From assembly GCA_016193395.1 (NCBI GenBank), contig JACPSH010000014.1:1-64000 (forward strand): a DNA stretch of 64,000 nt. The letters are read 5' to 3'. The position numbers and the translations under genes were made by a program. Below are positions 25,554-34,032 of the stretch, piece after piece. The first letter of the stretch is position 1. Each line of letters begins with the position of its first letter. The stretch comes from Gammaproteobacteria bacterium. GTDB lineage: Bacteria; Pseudomonadota; Gammaproteobacteria; Eutrophobiales; Eutrophobiaceae. The notes under the pieces are model-generated. The model was not told the origin of the DNA and searched no databases. It was given only the letters and a program-made list of their open reading frames with translations.

Positions 25554-28211
25554 ATGGCAGAAAAACCAATAGACGTCGATCCGCAGGAAACGCAGGAGTG
25601 GCTGGAGTCGCTGGATGCGGTCATGGACCGCGAAGGCATCGAGCGCGGGCATTTCCTGCTCGAACAACTGGTGGCGCGCGCGCGCAAGACCGGCGCCTAC
25701 CTGCCCTATTCCGCGAATACCGCCTACCTGAACACCATCCCGCCGTCGCGCGAGGAACGTTCGCCCGGCGATCCGGGAATGGAATGGCGCATCCGATCGC
25801 TGGTGCGCTGGAACGCGATGGCGATGGTGGTGCAGGCGAACCGCATGGAAGGCGACGTCGGCGGGCACATCGCCAGCTTCCAGTCCTCCGCGACCTTGTA
25901 CGACGTCGGCTTCAACCACTTCTTCCGCGGCGCGACCGAGGAACAGCACGGCGACCTGGTCTTCATCCAGGGCCACTCGTCCCCCGGCATCTACGCGCGC
26001 GCGTTCCTGTCCGGACGCATCAGCGAGGAACAACTGCACAACTTCCGGCGTGAGGTGGACGGCAAGGGATTGTCCTCCTATCCGCATCCCTGGCTGATGC
26101 CCGATTACTGGCAGTTCCCGACCGTGTCCATGGGACTGGGGCCCCTCATGGCCATCTACCAGGCGCGCTTCCTGCGATATCTCGAGGGCCGCGGCATCGT
26201 CAAGCCGAGCGATCGCAAGGTGTGGTGCTTCATCGGCGACGGCGAAACGGACGAGCCGGAGACCATGGGCGCGATCGATCTCGCCGCGCGCGAGAAGCTC
26301 GACAACCTGATCTTCGTCATCAACTGCAACCTCCAGCGGCTCGACGGCCCGGTGCGCGGCAACAGCAAGATCATCCAGGAGCTGGAAGCGGCGTTCCGCG
26401 GCGCCGGATGGAACGTCATCAAGGTGATCTGGGGATCGTACTGGGACCCGCTGATCGCGCGCGACACGCACGGCCTGCTGCAGAAGCGCATGGAAGAGTG
26501 CGTGGACGGCGAGTACCAGGCCTTCAAGGCGAACGACGGCGCCTACGTGCGCGAGAAGTTCTTCGGCAAGTACCCCGAACTGAAAGCCATGGTCGCCAAT
26601 ATGTCGGACGCCGACGTATGGCGTCTGAACCGCGGCGGTCACGACCCCCACAAGGTCTATGCCGCCTACGCCGCGGCCGTGAAGCACCAGGGCCAGCCCA
26701 CCGTGATCCTCGCGAAAACCGTGAAGGGCTACGGCATGGGACTCGCCGGCGAAGGACAGAACATCACGCACCAGCAGAAGAAAATGCACGAGGATGCGCT
26801 GCGCCAGTTCCGCGATCGCTTCAACATCCCGATCCCGGACGACAAGATCGCGGAGGCGCCGTTCTACCGGCCGCCGGAGGACAGCCCCGAGATCAAGTAC
26901 ATGAAAGAGCGCCGGCAGGAGCTCGGCGGCTTCCTGCTGGAGAAGTGGCCGCACGCGGCGCCGCTCACCGTGCCTGAGGTGTCCATCCACGACAAGCTGC
27001 TCAAGGGCAGCGAGGGCCGCGAGATCTCGACCACCATGGCCTTCGTGCGCATCCTGAACGCGCTCCTCAAGGACAAGGGGCTCGGCAAGCACATCGTGCC
27101 GATCATCCCGGACGAAGCGCGCACCTTCGGCATGGAAGGACTGTTCCGCCAGCTCGGCATCTATTCATCCGAGGGACAGCTCTACGAACCGGTGGACGCG
27201 GACCAGGTGATGTACTACCGCGAGGACCGCGCCGGACAGATCCTGGAAGAAGGCATCAACGAGGCCGGCGCGTTCTCCTCCTGGATCGCCGCCGCCACGG
27301 CCTACAAGTACCACCGCATTCAGATGGTACCGTTCTACATCTTCTATTCCATGTTCGGCTTCCAGCGCATCGGCGATCTGGCCTGGGCCGCCGGCGACAT
27401 CCGTTCGCGCGGTTTCCTCATGGGCGGCACCGCGGGGCGCACGACACTGAACGGCGAGGGATTGCAGCACCAGGACGGCCACAGCCACATCCTCGCCTCC
27501 ACCATCCCGAACTGCGTGTCCTACGACCCGACCTTCGCCTATGAGCTCGCCGTGATCATCCACGACGGACTGAAACGGATGTTCGCGAAAGAAGAGGACG
27601 TCTATTACTACATCACCGTCATGAACGAGAACTACGAGCATCCGGCGATGCCCGAAGGCGCGGAGGAAGGCATCCTCCGCGGCATGTACCTGCTGCACAA
27701 AGGCGGGAAGAAGAAACTGCGCGTGCAGCTCATGGGCTCGGGCACCATCCTGCGCGAAGTCATCGCGGCAGCGGACCTGCTCGGCCAGGACTTCGGCATC
27801 GATGCCGATGTCTGGAGCGTGACCAGCTTCAACGAATTGCGGCGCGACGCCATCGACGCTCAGCGCTGGAACCTGCTGCACCCGGAAGAGAAGCCGCGGC
27901 AGAGTTACGTCGAACGCCGCCTCAAGGGGCACGCCGGGCCGGTGGTCGCCGCGACCGATTACATGAAGATTTATGCAGAACAGATCCGCGCGGTGATGCC
28001 GGCGCCTTTCATCACGCTCGGCACCGACGGCTTTGGCCGCAGCGACACGCGCGCCAAGCTGCGCGAGTTCTTCGAGGTCAACCGCCACTACGTCGCCGTC
28101 GCCGCGCTCAAGGCCTTGGCGGATGAAGGCCAGGTACCGGCATCGAAAGTAACCGAAGCCATCAAGAAATACGGCATCGATCCGGACAAGCCGAATCCTG
28201 TGACCGTCTAG
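25554..28211 (+). CDS. aceE: Pyruvate dehydrogenase E1 component (homodimeric type)
   Basis: 885 residues, the usual length of the single-chain AceE. It decarboxylates pyruvate with thiamine diphosphate and transfers the acetyl group to the E2 lipoyl arm. The TPP motif GDGETDEPE is near residue 228 and continues to the distal asparagine in INCNLQRLDGPVRGN. ATG 25554 (MAEKPIDVD) is chosen over a TTG at 25542. It is followed after 7 nt by aceF. No lpd (E3) gene or pdhR regulator is nearby. Confidence 0.97.
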   Translation: MAEKPIDVDPQETQEWLESLDAVMDREGIERGHFLLEQLVARARKTGAYLPYSANTAYLNTIPPSREERSPGDPGMEWRIRSLVRWNAMAMVVQANRMEGDVGGHIASFQSSATLYDVGFNHFFRGATEEQHGDLVFIQGHSSPGIYARAFLSGRISEEQLHNFRREVDGKGLSSYPHPWLMPDYWQFPTVSMGLGPLMAIYQARFLRYLEGRGIVKPSDRKVWCFIGDGETDEPETMGAIDLAAREKLDNLIFVINCNLQRLDGPVRGNSKIIQELEAAFRGAGWNVIKVIWGSYWDPLIARDTHGLLQKRMEECVDGEYQAFKANDGAYVREKFFGKYPELKAMVANMSDADVWRLNRGGHDPHKVYAAYAAAVKHQGQPTVILAKTVKGYGMGLAGEGQNITHQQKKMHEDALRQFRDRFNIPIPDDKIAEAPFYRPPEDSPEIKYMKERRQELGGFLLEKWPHAAPLTVPEVSIHDKLLKGSEGREISTTMAFVRILNALLKDKGLGKHIVPIIPDEARTFGMEGLFRQLGIYSSEGQLYEPVDADQVMYYREDRAGQILEEGINEAGAFSSWIAAATAYKYHRIQMVPFYIFYSMFGFQRIGDLAWAAGDIRSRGFLMGGTAGRTTLNGEGLQHQDGHSHILASTIPNCVSYDPTFAYELAVIIHDGLKRMFAKEEDVYYYITVMNENYEHPAMPEGAEEGILRGMYLLHKGGKKKLRVQLMGSGTILREVIAAADLLGQDFGIDADVWSVTSFNELRRDAIDAQRWNLLHPEEKPRQSYVERRLKGHAGPVVAATDYMKIYAEQIRAVMPAPFITLGTDGFGRSDTRAKLREFFEVNRHYVAVAALKALADEGQVPASKVTEAIKKYGIDPDKPNPVTV

Positions 28212-28218
28212 GATTTCG

Positions 28219-29538
28219 ATGGAACGCGAAATCAAGGTCCCCAACATCGGCGACTTCCACGACGTGGAGGTCATCGACATCGCGGTCAAGCCCGGCGACG
28301 AAGTGCAGTTGGAGTCACCACTCATCTCCATAGAGAGCGACAAGGCCTCCATGGAGATCCCCTCGCCCGCCGCCGGCGTCGTGCGCAAGCTGCTGGTCAA
28401 GGTCGGCGACAAGGTGAACGAAGGCACGCCTATCGTGATGCTTGAAGAAAAGGCGGGAACCGCCAAGGCACCGGCTGCGGCAAAGGCGTCCGAACCTGCA
28501 CGCGAACCCACGAAGGTCAAATCACAGGAGCCGCCGCCGTACGCCGCGGCACCGGCACCACAACTGGAAGCCGGCCAACGACCCGCACCCGTCACTCCTA
28601 CCAGCACTCAAACGGTAGGCTCCAGCATGTCGGCGCGCGCTTATGCCAGCCCCTCGGTACGGAAATTCTCCCGCGAACTGGGCGTCGATCTCGGTCTCGT
28701 GCGCGGCTCCGGCCGCAAGGGCCGCATCCTCCAGGAGGACGTGAAGGCCTTCACCAAGGCGGTGATGTCGGACAACCGCGTGTTCGGCAAGGGCAGCGGC
28801 GCGGGACTGCCGGAGATCCCCCCGGTGGATTTCTCCAAGTTTGGGCCGGTGGAGAGCAAGCCGCTGTCGCGGCTCAAGCGTCTGGGCGCACAGAGCCTGC
28901 ACCGGAGCTGGATCAATATCCCGCACGTCACGCAGTTCGACGAGGCCGACATCACCGAGCTCGAGGCGTTCCGCAAGTCGAAGCTGGAGGAAGCTTCGAC
29001 GCAGGGCCTGAAGCTCACGCTGCTGACCTTCCTGATCAAGGCCGCGGTGGTGGCGCTGCGCAAGTTCCCGGAATTCAACGCCTCGCTCGCCCCGGACGGC
29101 GAATCGATGGTCTACAAGAATTACTTCCACATCGGCTTCGCGGTGAATACCGACCAGGGGCTGGTGGTGCCGGTGATCCGCGACGCGGATCAGAAAGGGC
29201 TATTCGAACTGGCGCGCGAACTCACGGAACTTGCCGAGAAGGCACGAGAGAAAAAGATCAAGCCGCCGGAGATCCAGGGCGGCTGCTTCACCATCTCCAG
29301 CCTCGGCCACGTCGGCGGCACCGGCTTCACGCCGATCATCAACGCGCCGGAAGTCGCGATCCTCGGCGTTTCGCGCTCGGTGATGAAACCGGTCTACCTG
29401 AACGGCAAGTTCGAACCGCGGCTGATCCTGCCGTTCGCGCTGTCCTACGATCACCGCGTCATCGACGGCGTGGATGGCGCCGAGTTTACGCGCTACCTCA
29501 GCACCATCCTCACCGACATCCGCCACATTCTGTTGTGA
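28219..29538 (+). CDS. aceF: Dihydrolipoyllysine acetyltransferase (E2 of pyruvate dehydrogenase)
   Basis: 439 residues. There is one N-terminal lipoyl domain with the target lysine K42 in IESDKAS, a flexible Ala/Pro/Lys linker, a peripheral subunit-binding domain (YASPSVRKFSRELGVDL, about 136-172), and the acyltransferase core with the catalytic H412 in SYDHRVIDGVDG. E. coli AceF has three lipoyl domains; one is common in many other bacteria. It forms an operon with aceE. Confidence 0.96.
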   Translation: MEREIKVPNIGDFHDVEVIDIAVKPGDEVQLESPLISIESDKASMEIPSPAAGVVRKLLVKVGDKVNEGTPIVMLEEKAGTAKAPAAAKASEPAREPTKVKSQEPPPYAAAPAPQLEAGQRPAPVTPTSTQTVGSSMSARAYASPSVRKFSRELGVDLGLVRGSGRKGRILQEDVKAFTKAVMSDNRVFGKGSGAGLPEIPPVDFSKFGPVESKPLSRLKRLGAQSLHRSWINIPHVTQFDEADITELEAFRKSKLEEASTQGLKLTLLTFLIKAAVVALRKFPEFNASLAPDGESMVYKNYFHIGFAVNTDQGLVVPVIRDADQKGLFELARELTELAEKAREKKIKPPEIQGGCFTISSLGHVGGTGFTPIINAPEVAILGVSRSVMKPVYLNGKFEPRLILPFALSYDHRVIDGVDGAEFTRYLSTILTDIRHILL

Positions 29539-29543
29539 ATGAT

Positions 29544-29568
29544 CCCTCTCCCCTTGCGCGGGAGAGGG
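29544..29568 (+). terminator. GC-rich hairpin after aceF
   Basis: CCCTCTCCC (29544-29552) pairs with GGGAGAGGG (29560-29568), directly after the aceF stop. No T-run follows, so it may be an RNA-stabilising hairpin rather than a true terminator. The CCCTCTCCC palindrome is a common intergenic repeat in Proteobacteria. Confidence 0.4.
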
Positions 29569-29588
29569 CGGGGAGAGGGAGAGATAAC

Positions 29589-30047
29589 ATGACGATCAAC
29601 ACTCCCCCCAAAGCTCGCTTTTCCATCAATGTCATTGAAGACGCAGACAATCGCCTGCTGCTGTTGCATCGATATACGAAGACGACCTGGGGCCCGGGCA
29701 AGTGGGGTTTTCCCAGCGGTCACATAGAAGCGAGGGAATCACCGGAGGAATGTTCCTTGCGAGAACTGCATGAGGAACTCGGAAGCGAACCTAAGGTTGA
29801 ACTGGTAAAGCCCTTTGGTCCCGTTCGCGACACCTTTTACGGTGGTCTCTATGAGATCCACCTATTTCACTACCGCTACCTCGGTGGTGAAATCCGCCTA
29901 AATGATGAGCACACCGATTTCAACTGGGTAGCAAAAGTAGACTTTAAGAAGTACGACTCCATGAACGGCATCGACGAAGACATCCTCTACCTCAACATCT
30001 GGCCCCGCGAATTCCTCCGCGAAGAGAAGTTGCCTGGACGAAAGTGA
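29589..30047 (+). CDS. NUDIX hydrolase
   Basis: 152 residues with a full NUDIX box from G44 (GHIEARESPEECSLRELHEE, then LG), so it should hydrolyse a nucleoside-diphosphate-linked compound with Mg2+. The upstream WGPGKWGFPSG block is typical of MutT-like enzymes. Substrate unknown. Its base composition is less GC-rich than aceF, and it opens a patch of accessory genes. The ATG at 29589 follows GGGAGAGATAAC, a plausible ribosome-binding site. Confidence 0.85.
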   Translation: MTINTPPKARFSINVIEDADNRLLLLHRYTKTTWGPGKWGFPSGHIEARESPEECSLRELHEELGSEPKVELVKPFGPVRDTFYGGLYEIHLFHYRYLGGEIRLNDEHTDFNWVAKVDFKKYDSMNGIDEDILYLNIWPREFLREEKLPGRK

Positions 30048-30078
30048 ACTGTCAGCGGCGGGCTATCGCATTGCCGTC

Positions 30079-30110
30079 ATTCCGGACCTCACGAAGTGAG
30101 CGTCCGGAAT
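30079..30110. repeat. ATTCCGG hairpin repeat (single unit)
   Basis: ATTCCGGAC and GTCCGGAAT frame an inner CTCAC-GAA-GTGAG stem, and the flanks read CGTC and CCAGCC. It is a member of the CGTCATTCCGG...CCGGAATCCAG family also found at 31.8, 35.8, 38.0 and 54.2 kb. Confidence 0.75.
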
Positions 30111-30160
30111 CCAGCCCTCGTGCCCCATGCGTCACAATGCCGTCGGCTTTCTACCGTAGA

Positions 30161-30439
30161 TCAAGCCGCAACCTTCTTCTTTATCGATGCCATTTCGCGC
30201 TCCAGCCTCGTCAGCCGGACCTCCGCAGACTCGCGGCTTGTCAGCCCGTCGCGCAGGATCCGGTTGAGCAGCCGCTGATACGGAACACCGGTTGCGCTTG
30301 CCTCCTCCTTGAGAAGAGCAAGGCTTTCCGCATCCAGGTTGATCGTAATCTTGACCAACTTGTTCCGGGCCACCGACTTGCGGATACGTCGGGTCTCGGC
30401 CGGGTCAAGCTTCAGATTTCTAAGACTTGGCTCTTTCAT
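30161..30439 (-). CDS. brnA: BrnA-like antitoxin (ribbon-helix-helix)
   Basis: 92 residues. VKITINLDAESLALLKEEAS and the following VPYQRLLNRILRDGL resemble the ribbon-helix-helix fold of BrnA/CopG-type antitoxins. The C-terminal helix (RLTRLEREMASIKKK) is charged. It should bind and neutralise the BrnT toxin and repress the operon. ATG 30439 (MKEPSLRNLK) gives a 20-nt overlap with the end of the toxin gene, the usual toxin-first order of brnTA. Confidence 0.8.
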   Translation of the reverse strand: MKEPSLRNLKLDPAETRRIRKSVARNKLVKITINLDAESLALLKEEASATGVPYQRLLNRILRDGLTSRESAEVRLTRLEREMASIKKKVAA

Positions 30440-30698
30440 AATACATCTCCCGGAACTTGCGCCATTCAGCAACGCCAATAACCCGAATTGCTTGTTCTCT
30501 CTTCACATAACGCGTGGTCAGCACACGACCAGCACGGGACTTGCCGACCCAGTAAAATCGCTTCTCGACTGTCGAGTGGAGCCTGTCGGAAAGCGCAAAA
30601 CCATTTGGATCGAAAAAACATTCCACGGCCGCAGCAAAGCTGATGCCATGTTTGCGGAGATTCTCCTTCTCCTTTGTGGCGTCCCATTCAAATTGCAC
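30420..30698 (-). CDS. brnT: BrnT-family toxin (DUF497)
   Basis: 92 residues, typical DUF497 length. The N-terminal FEWDATKEKENLRKHGISF is the family signature, and RFYWVGKSRAGRVLTTRYVKRE forms the RelE-like sheet with a basic active site. BrnT toxins are ribonucleases that block translation. The gene is first in the operon, with the antitoxin overlapping its 3' end. A palindrome at 30718 is a likely operator. The 3' part may be read through the start of brnA. Confidence 0.88.
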   Translation of the reverse strand: MQFEWDATKEKENLRKHGISFAAAVECFFDPNGFALSDRLHSTVEKRFYWVGKSRAGRVLTTRYVKREQAIRVIGVAEWRKFREMYYERAKS

Positions 30699-30717
30699 CC
30701 ATTCACGCTACCATACA

Positions 30718-30732
30718 GGTATGTATGATACC
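30718..30732. promoter_or_regulatory. Putative operator of brnTA
   Basis: GGTAT-GTATG-ATACC is a perfect inverted repeat 20 nt upstream of the brnT start, within an AT-rich stretch (ACCATACAGGTATGTATGAT). Toxin-antitoxin operons of this type are autorepressed by the antitoxin binding to such palindromes. Confidence 0.55.
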
Positions 30733-30832
30733 ATATCCGGTCAGGTGATGTTGTCAATCCCTCAATAGACCGTGAATTTGATTCTTTCCCTATATTCTAT
30801 ATTCGACATTCTTGATTCCCCGGCCCCCACCC

Positions 30833-31606
30833 ATGCCCATACCTCTCGCTTACGAAAACCTTGGCCAGGGCGATCCCCTCCTTATCCTCCACGGCCTCTT
30901 CGGCTCAAAGCGCAACTGGCTGTCCATTGCGAAGCCTCTGTCGGAATTCGTTCAGGTCATCGCGGTCGACCTGCGCAACCACGGCAACAGCGGGCATGCC
31001 ACCACGATGAGCTATCCGGAAATGGCGGAAGACGTGATTCAACTCGCCAATCAACTCCACCTAGAACAGTTCACCCTCGCCGGCCACAGCATGGGCGGCA
31101 AGGTCGCGATGACCGCGGCGTTGCATCACCCGGATCGCATCAGGCGCATGATGGTCCTCGACATCGCGCCGGTACCGTACGACTCCGGCTTCGCCCGCTA
31201 CCTGGACGTAATGCAAACCATGCCGTTAGATCGGATCGCCTCGCGCAAGGAGGCTGAACAACACCTCGCCACCGTGATCGAGAATGACCTCGTGCGCCAA
31301 TTCCTTTTGCAAAACCTCGTCCGCGACCAGGGCGCATTCCGCTGGCGCATCAACCTCCAGGCCATCGGTGACAACCTGCCCGAGATCGCCGGATTCCCCG
31401 AAGTGGACGCCGGAACCACGTACACTGGCCCATCCCTGTTCGTCTCCGGGGGCCGGGCCGAATACCTGACGCCCGCGCACGAGCCGGTCATCCGCCGCTA
31501 CTTCCCCGGCGCTGAACTCCACATCATCAAGAACGCCGGCCACTGGCTGCATGTCGAGGAAGCGGCCGCCGTCCTGGAAGGCTTCCGTCGATTACTGGAC
31601 CGTTAG
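30833..31606 (+). CDS. Alpha/beta-fold hydrolase (YbfF-like esterase)
   Basis: 257 residues. The nucleophile is S86 in LAGHSMGGK, the oxyanion region is LHGLFGSKRNW, and the catalytic histidine is in NAGHWLHVE near the C terminus; an acid is expected around residue 200. VDLRNHGNSGH matches YbfF-type esterases. It should hydrolyse short acyl esters, possibly acyl-CoA. ATG 30833 (MPIPLAYENL) is chosen over 30812, since the extra residues are proline-rich and not conserved. Confidence 0.88.
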   Translation: MPIPLAYENLGQGDPLLILHGLFGSKRNWLSIAKPLSEFVQVIAVDLRNHGNSGHATTMSYPEMAEDVIQLANQLHLEQFTLAGHSMGGKVAMTAALHHPDRIRRMMVLDIAPVPYDSGFARYLDVMQTMPLDRIASRKEAEQHLATVIENDLVRQFLLQNLVRDQGAFRWRINLQAIGDNLPEIAGFPEVDAGTTYTGPSLFVSGGRAEYLTPAHEPVIRRYFPGAELHIIKNAGHWLHVEEAAAVLEGFRRLLDR

Positions 31607-32024
31607 TACGCTGTCACCGATTTGAGGCATGAAAGACACGACCGCAGCGGGACTATCATTTCCATGCGGGCAGCGGGCGTTGACTGAACAGCGCGACCGA
31701 TTTCTACGTCACATTTGAATTTAGGCTTTTGGAGCATGAATCGAATTTGCACCGCACCGGTGAGTTCCGAAAGTTAACTAATCCGTGAGGGGCAGTTATC
31801 GAGGCTTGCGTAATTGGCGAACTTCAACCCGTCATTCCGGGCAAGGGTCCGCAGGACCCGCGACCCGGAATCCAGCGCCTTTCCGCTGACCTCAGGATTC
31901 CGGATAGCCGCTGCGCGGCTTCCGGAATGACGAAGTAATGTTCACAAATTATGCAAGGCTCAATAGTACAGTCATACAATCGGGGATCGGTAAGGCGTTC
32001 CCCACAAACATAAAGGAGGACAGT
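31607..32024. repeat. Intergenic region with a paired ATTCCGG (BIME-like) element
   Basis: The region of about 420 bp has no credible gene. At 31832-31936 it holds two inverted hairpin units: CGTCATTCCGGG...CCCGGAATCCAG and, opposed, GGATTCCGG...CCGGAATGACG. The rest (31607-31831) shows nothing I recognise. The last 80 bp should hold the globin promoter and a GGAGGA ribosome-binding site. Confidence 0.7.
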
Positions 32025-32510
32025 ATGTACACACACAACTTGAATCGCAGCGCCGCTCTTGGGTTCGTCGCCATTCTGCTCGCGGGATCCCAGGCGGCGC
32101 TGGCGCAGAACGGTGCAGAACAACAGCAACAGTCACTGTACGACCGGTTGGGTGGTCTGGCGCCAATCTCCGTCGTGGTGAGCGATTTCATCGACGCCCT
32201 GGTGCCCGACGCTGTCCTCAATGCAAATCCTGCGATCGATGCCGCGAGGAAACAAGTTCCAGCCCCGTACTTGAAGTACCACGTGACCGCCATGGTGTGC
32301 CAAGCCACTGGCGGACCATGCCAGTATCACGGTCGGGGGATGAAAGAGTCTCACGCTCATCTGAATACAACTGAGCGGGAGTGGGATCGCATGGTCATCC
32401 TTTTCAAGGAAGTGCTCGCAAAACACAAGGTGCCGGCAAAGGAAACCCAAGAACTGTTGGACATCATCGGTTCGACGAAAGCGGATATTGTAGTTTTGCG
32501 ACAGAATTAA
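32025..32510 (+). CDS. Exported truncated hemoglobin, group I
   Basis: 161 residues. A signal peptide (about 1-27, ending ALA-QNG) is followed by a 2-on-2 globin: SLYDRLGGLAPISVVVSDF at the start, the QATGGPCQYHG loop, and a proximal histidine, probably H110 in MKESHAHL. Group I truncated globins bind oxygen or NO. Export to the periplasm is unusual for the family and suggests NO or O2 handling there. ATG 32025 is preceded by AAGGAGGACAGT, which settles the start. Two extra cysteines (C92, C99) flank the GGP loop. Confidence 0.85.
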   Translation: MYTHNLNRSAALGFVAILLAGSQAALAQNGAEQQQQSLYDRLGGLAPISVVVSDFIDALVPDAVLNANPAIDAARKQVPAPYLKYHVTAMVCQATGGPCQYHGRGMKESHAHLNTTEREWDRMVILFKEVLAKHKVPAKETQELLDIIGSTKADIVVLRQN

Positions 32511-32530
32511 CGTGGTTGAGCGGACGGGGA

Positions 32531-32568
32531 GATAGGTAACCATTTAGTCGGGTGACATAGGTAACAGT
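32531..32568. mobile_element. Possible insertion-sequence end remnant
   Basis: ATAGGTAAC occurs twice within 35 bp (32532-32540 and 32557-32565), the second within GGGTGACATAGGTAACA. Ends like TGTTACCTATGTC are seen on some IS481-type elements. No transposase is present. It sits exactly between the globin gene and the broken pirin/acetyltransferase junction, which suggests a deletion or excision scar. Confidence 0.35.
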
Positions 32569-32583
32569 CACCGCCGTCCTTCT

Positions 32584-33303
32584 CTATCTGCCGATGGCCT
32601 GGCTGGAGCGACGAGCTGGCCGGTCGGCAGGGCGTCTGGGAGTCGAACCCGCGGGCGCTGGCCTTCTATGCCAATCGAGCGCCGCGCCGTCGCCCCGCTC
32701 CAGCGCCTGACCGTCCACCTTGATGCTGCCGCGGGCGATCTGGATCCAGCCCAGGCGGCCGGGCTTGAAGGGGTAGCTGAGTTCCGTGCCGGAAGCGAGG
32801 CGGGCGACGTAGACGTCGGCGTCCTGGTGCACGAGCACCGAGCCTTCGCGTGCATCGCCGGACGCAACGAGATGCAGCTTGTTGTTGACCTCGTTCGAGA
32901 AACTTTTCTGCTCGTATCCGGGCTGTAATCCCACTTGCGCCGGGATGATCCAGATCTGAAGGAAGTGCACGAGTTCCTTGTCGGAGGCGTTGAACTCGGA
33001 GTGCGTGATGCCGCTGCCGGCGGTCATGCGCTGCATCTCGCCCGGGCGGATCAACACGCCGGTGCCGAGGCTGTCTCTGTGCTGGAGCGCGCCTTCCAGC
33101 ACCCAAGACAGGATCTCCATGCCCTGGTGGCTGTGCTGCGCGAAGCCCTGGCCCGGCTGGACGCGGTCCTCGTTGATGACGCGCAACGGGCCATGGCCCA
33201 TGAATTCCGGATCGTGGTAGCTGCCGAAGGAGAAGGTGTGGCGGCTGTTGAACCAGCCGTGATCGGCGAGTCCGCGGTAATCAGAACGTCAAATGGCGAT
33301 CAT
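32584..33303 (-). pseudogene. Pirin-family gene with an early stop and a replaced 3' end
   Basis: From ATG 33303 the reading is MIAI, then TGA (33289-33291), then RSDYRGLADHGWFNSRHTFS with the rest of a pirin cupin domain open to 32584. Pirins usually start MIxIRRAxxRGxADHGW, so the stop stands where an arginine codon (CGA) is expected. No alternative start lies before the conserved metal-site region; the first Met is at 33201. The C-terminal end after GDGAAL is unrelated sequence antisense to an acetyltransferase fragment. The pirin iron ligands (HSHQGME) are intact. Probably non-functional. Confidence 0.75.
32586..32681 (+). pseudogene. Fragment of a GNAT-family acetyltransferase gene
   Basis: In the forward frame this stretch reads WPGWSDELAGRQGVWESN and then PRALAFYANR. 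GVWExNPRALAFY followed by R is the conserved acetyl-CoA-binding end of many GNAT acetyltransferases (usually continuing RxGF). Only about 30 codons are left, with no start, and the frame runs into the antisense of the pirin gene at about 32676. A gene remnant joined to another truncated gene. Confidence 0.5.
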
Positions 33304-33326
33304 AATGTCACCCCGCCCTTGGGCAC

Positions 33327-33992
33327 TTACTTCTTCTGTTCCTTGATGACGTCCTGCGCCTTCACATAGCACTCCATGAGCGCGGCGTAGTTCGGCGCCA
33401 CGGCCATCAGGAGTTTTCCGAAGTCGGCGGCCTCCGGGCGGTTCCAGGTACGGAACAGTTCGCAGATCACCGCGTTGGTGGTGGTTGGGATGACCCCCGC
33501 CTGGATGAAGCGCGCGACCGTGGTCCTCGATACCATCTCGCTGGGATCTCCCGACGCATCGATCACCGCGTGCACCGTGAAGCCCGCCGCCTTGGCGTCC
33601 AGAGCCGGAAACATGACGCAGACGCTGGTCCACACGCCCGCCATGATCAGTGTCGTCCTGCCCGTGGCCCGCACCGCCTTCACGAATTCCTCGTTGTCCC
33701 AAGCGCTGACTTCACCCTTGCGCCGCACGAAGACCGCATGCGGCGCAACCTGGTGGATCTCCGGCATGAGCGGACCGTTGGGTCCGTTCGGTTCCGAGGC
33801 CGTGGTGATGATGGGAATTTTCAGAACTGCGGCCGTCCTGGCCAGCGCAGTGGTGTTGGTGCGCAATTCCGCAACACTGATGTCCTTCACCGTCTGGAAC
33901 AGGCCCGACTGGTGATCGAGCATCAGGAAGACGGCATCCGCGGGGTCAATCAGGGCCTTGCCGCCGCCGGTACTTAACACGCTTGTCGCCAT
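33327..33992 (-). CDS. Isochorismatase-family cysteine hydrolase
   Basis: 221 residues. The catalytic triad of the family is visible: D26 in FLMLDHQSGL, K92 in VRRKGE, and C125 in GVWTSVCVM. It lacks the partner domains of true isochorismatases and resembles the YcaC-type hydrolases of unknown substrate. It lies upstream of the broken pirin gene on the same strand and downstream of an SDR gene; pirin, isochorismatase-like and SDR genes often cluster in detoxification islands. Confidence 0.9.
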   Translation of the reverse strand: MATSVLSTGGGKALIDPADAVFLMLDHQSGLFQTVKDISVAELRTNTTALARTAAVLKIPIITTASEPNGPNGPLMPEIHQVAPHAVFVRRKGEVSAWDNEEFVKAVRATGRTTLIMAGVWTSVCVMFPALDAKAAGFTVHAVIDASGDPSEMVSRTTVARFIQAGVIPTTTNAVICELFRTWNRPEAADFGKLLMAVAPNYAALMECYVKAQDVIKEQKK

Positions 33993-34032
33993 TTCTTTGT
34001 CTCCATTAGTGCGTTCGAAAGTTCGTTCAGGC

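Noticed and set aside
31607-31831. tRNA or riboswitch in the gap before the globin gene
   Set aside because: No cloverleaf or known riboswitch consensus was found by eye; only the ATTCCGG repeat further right is clear.
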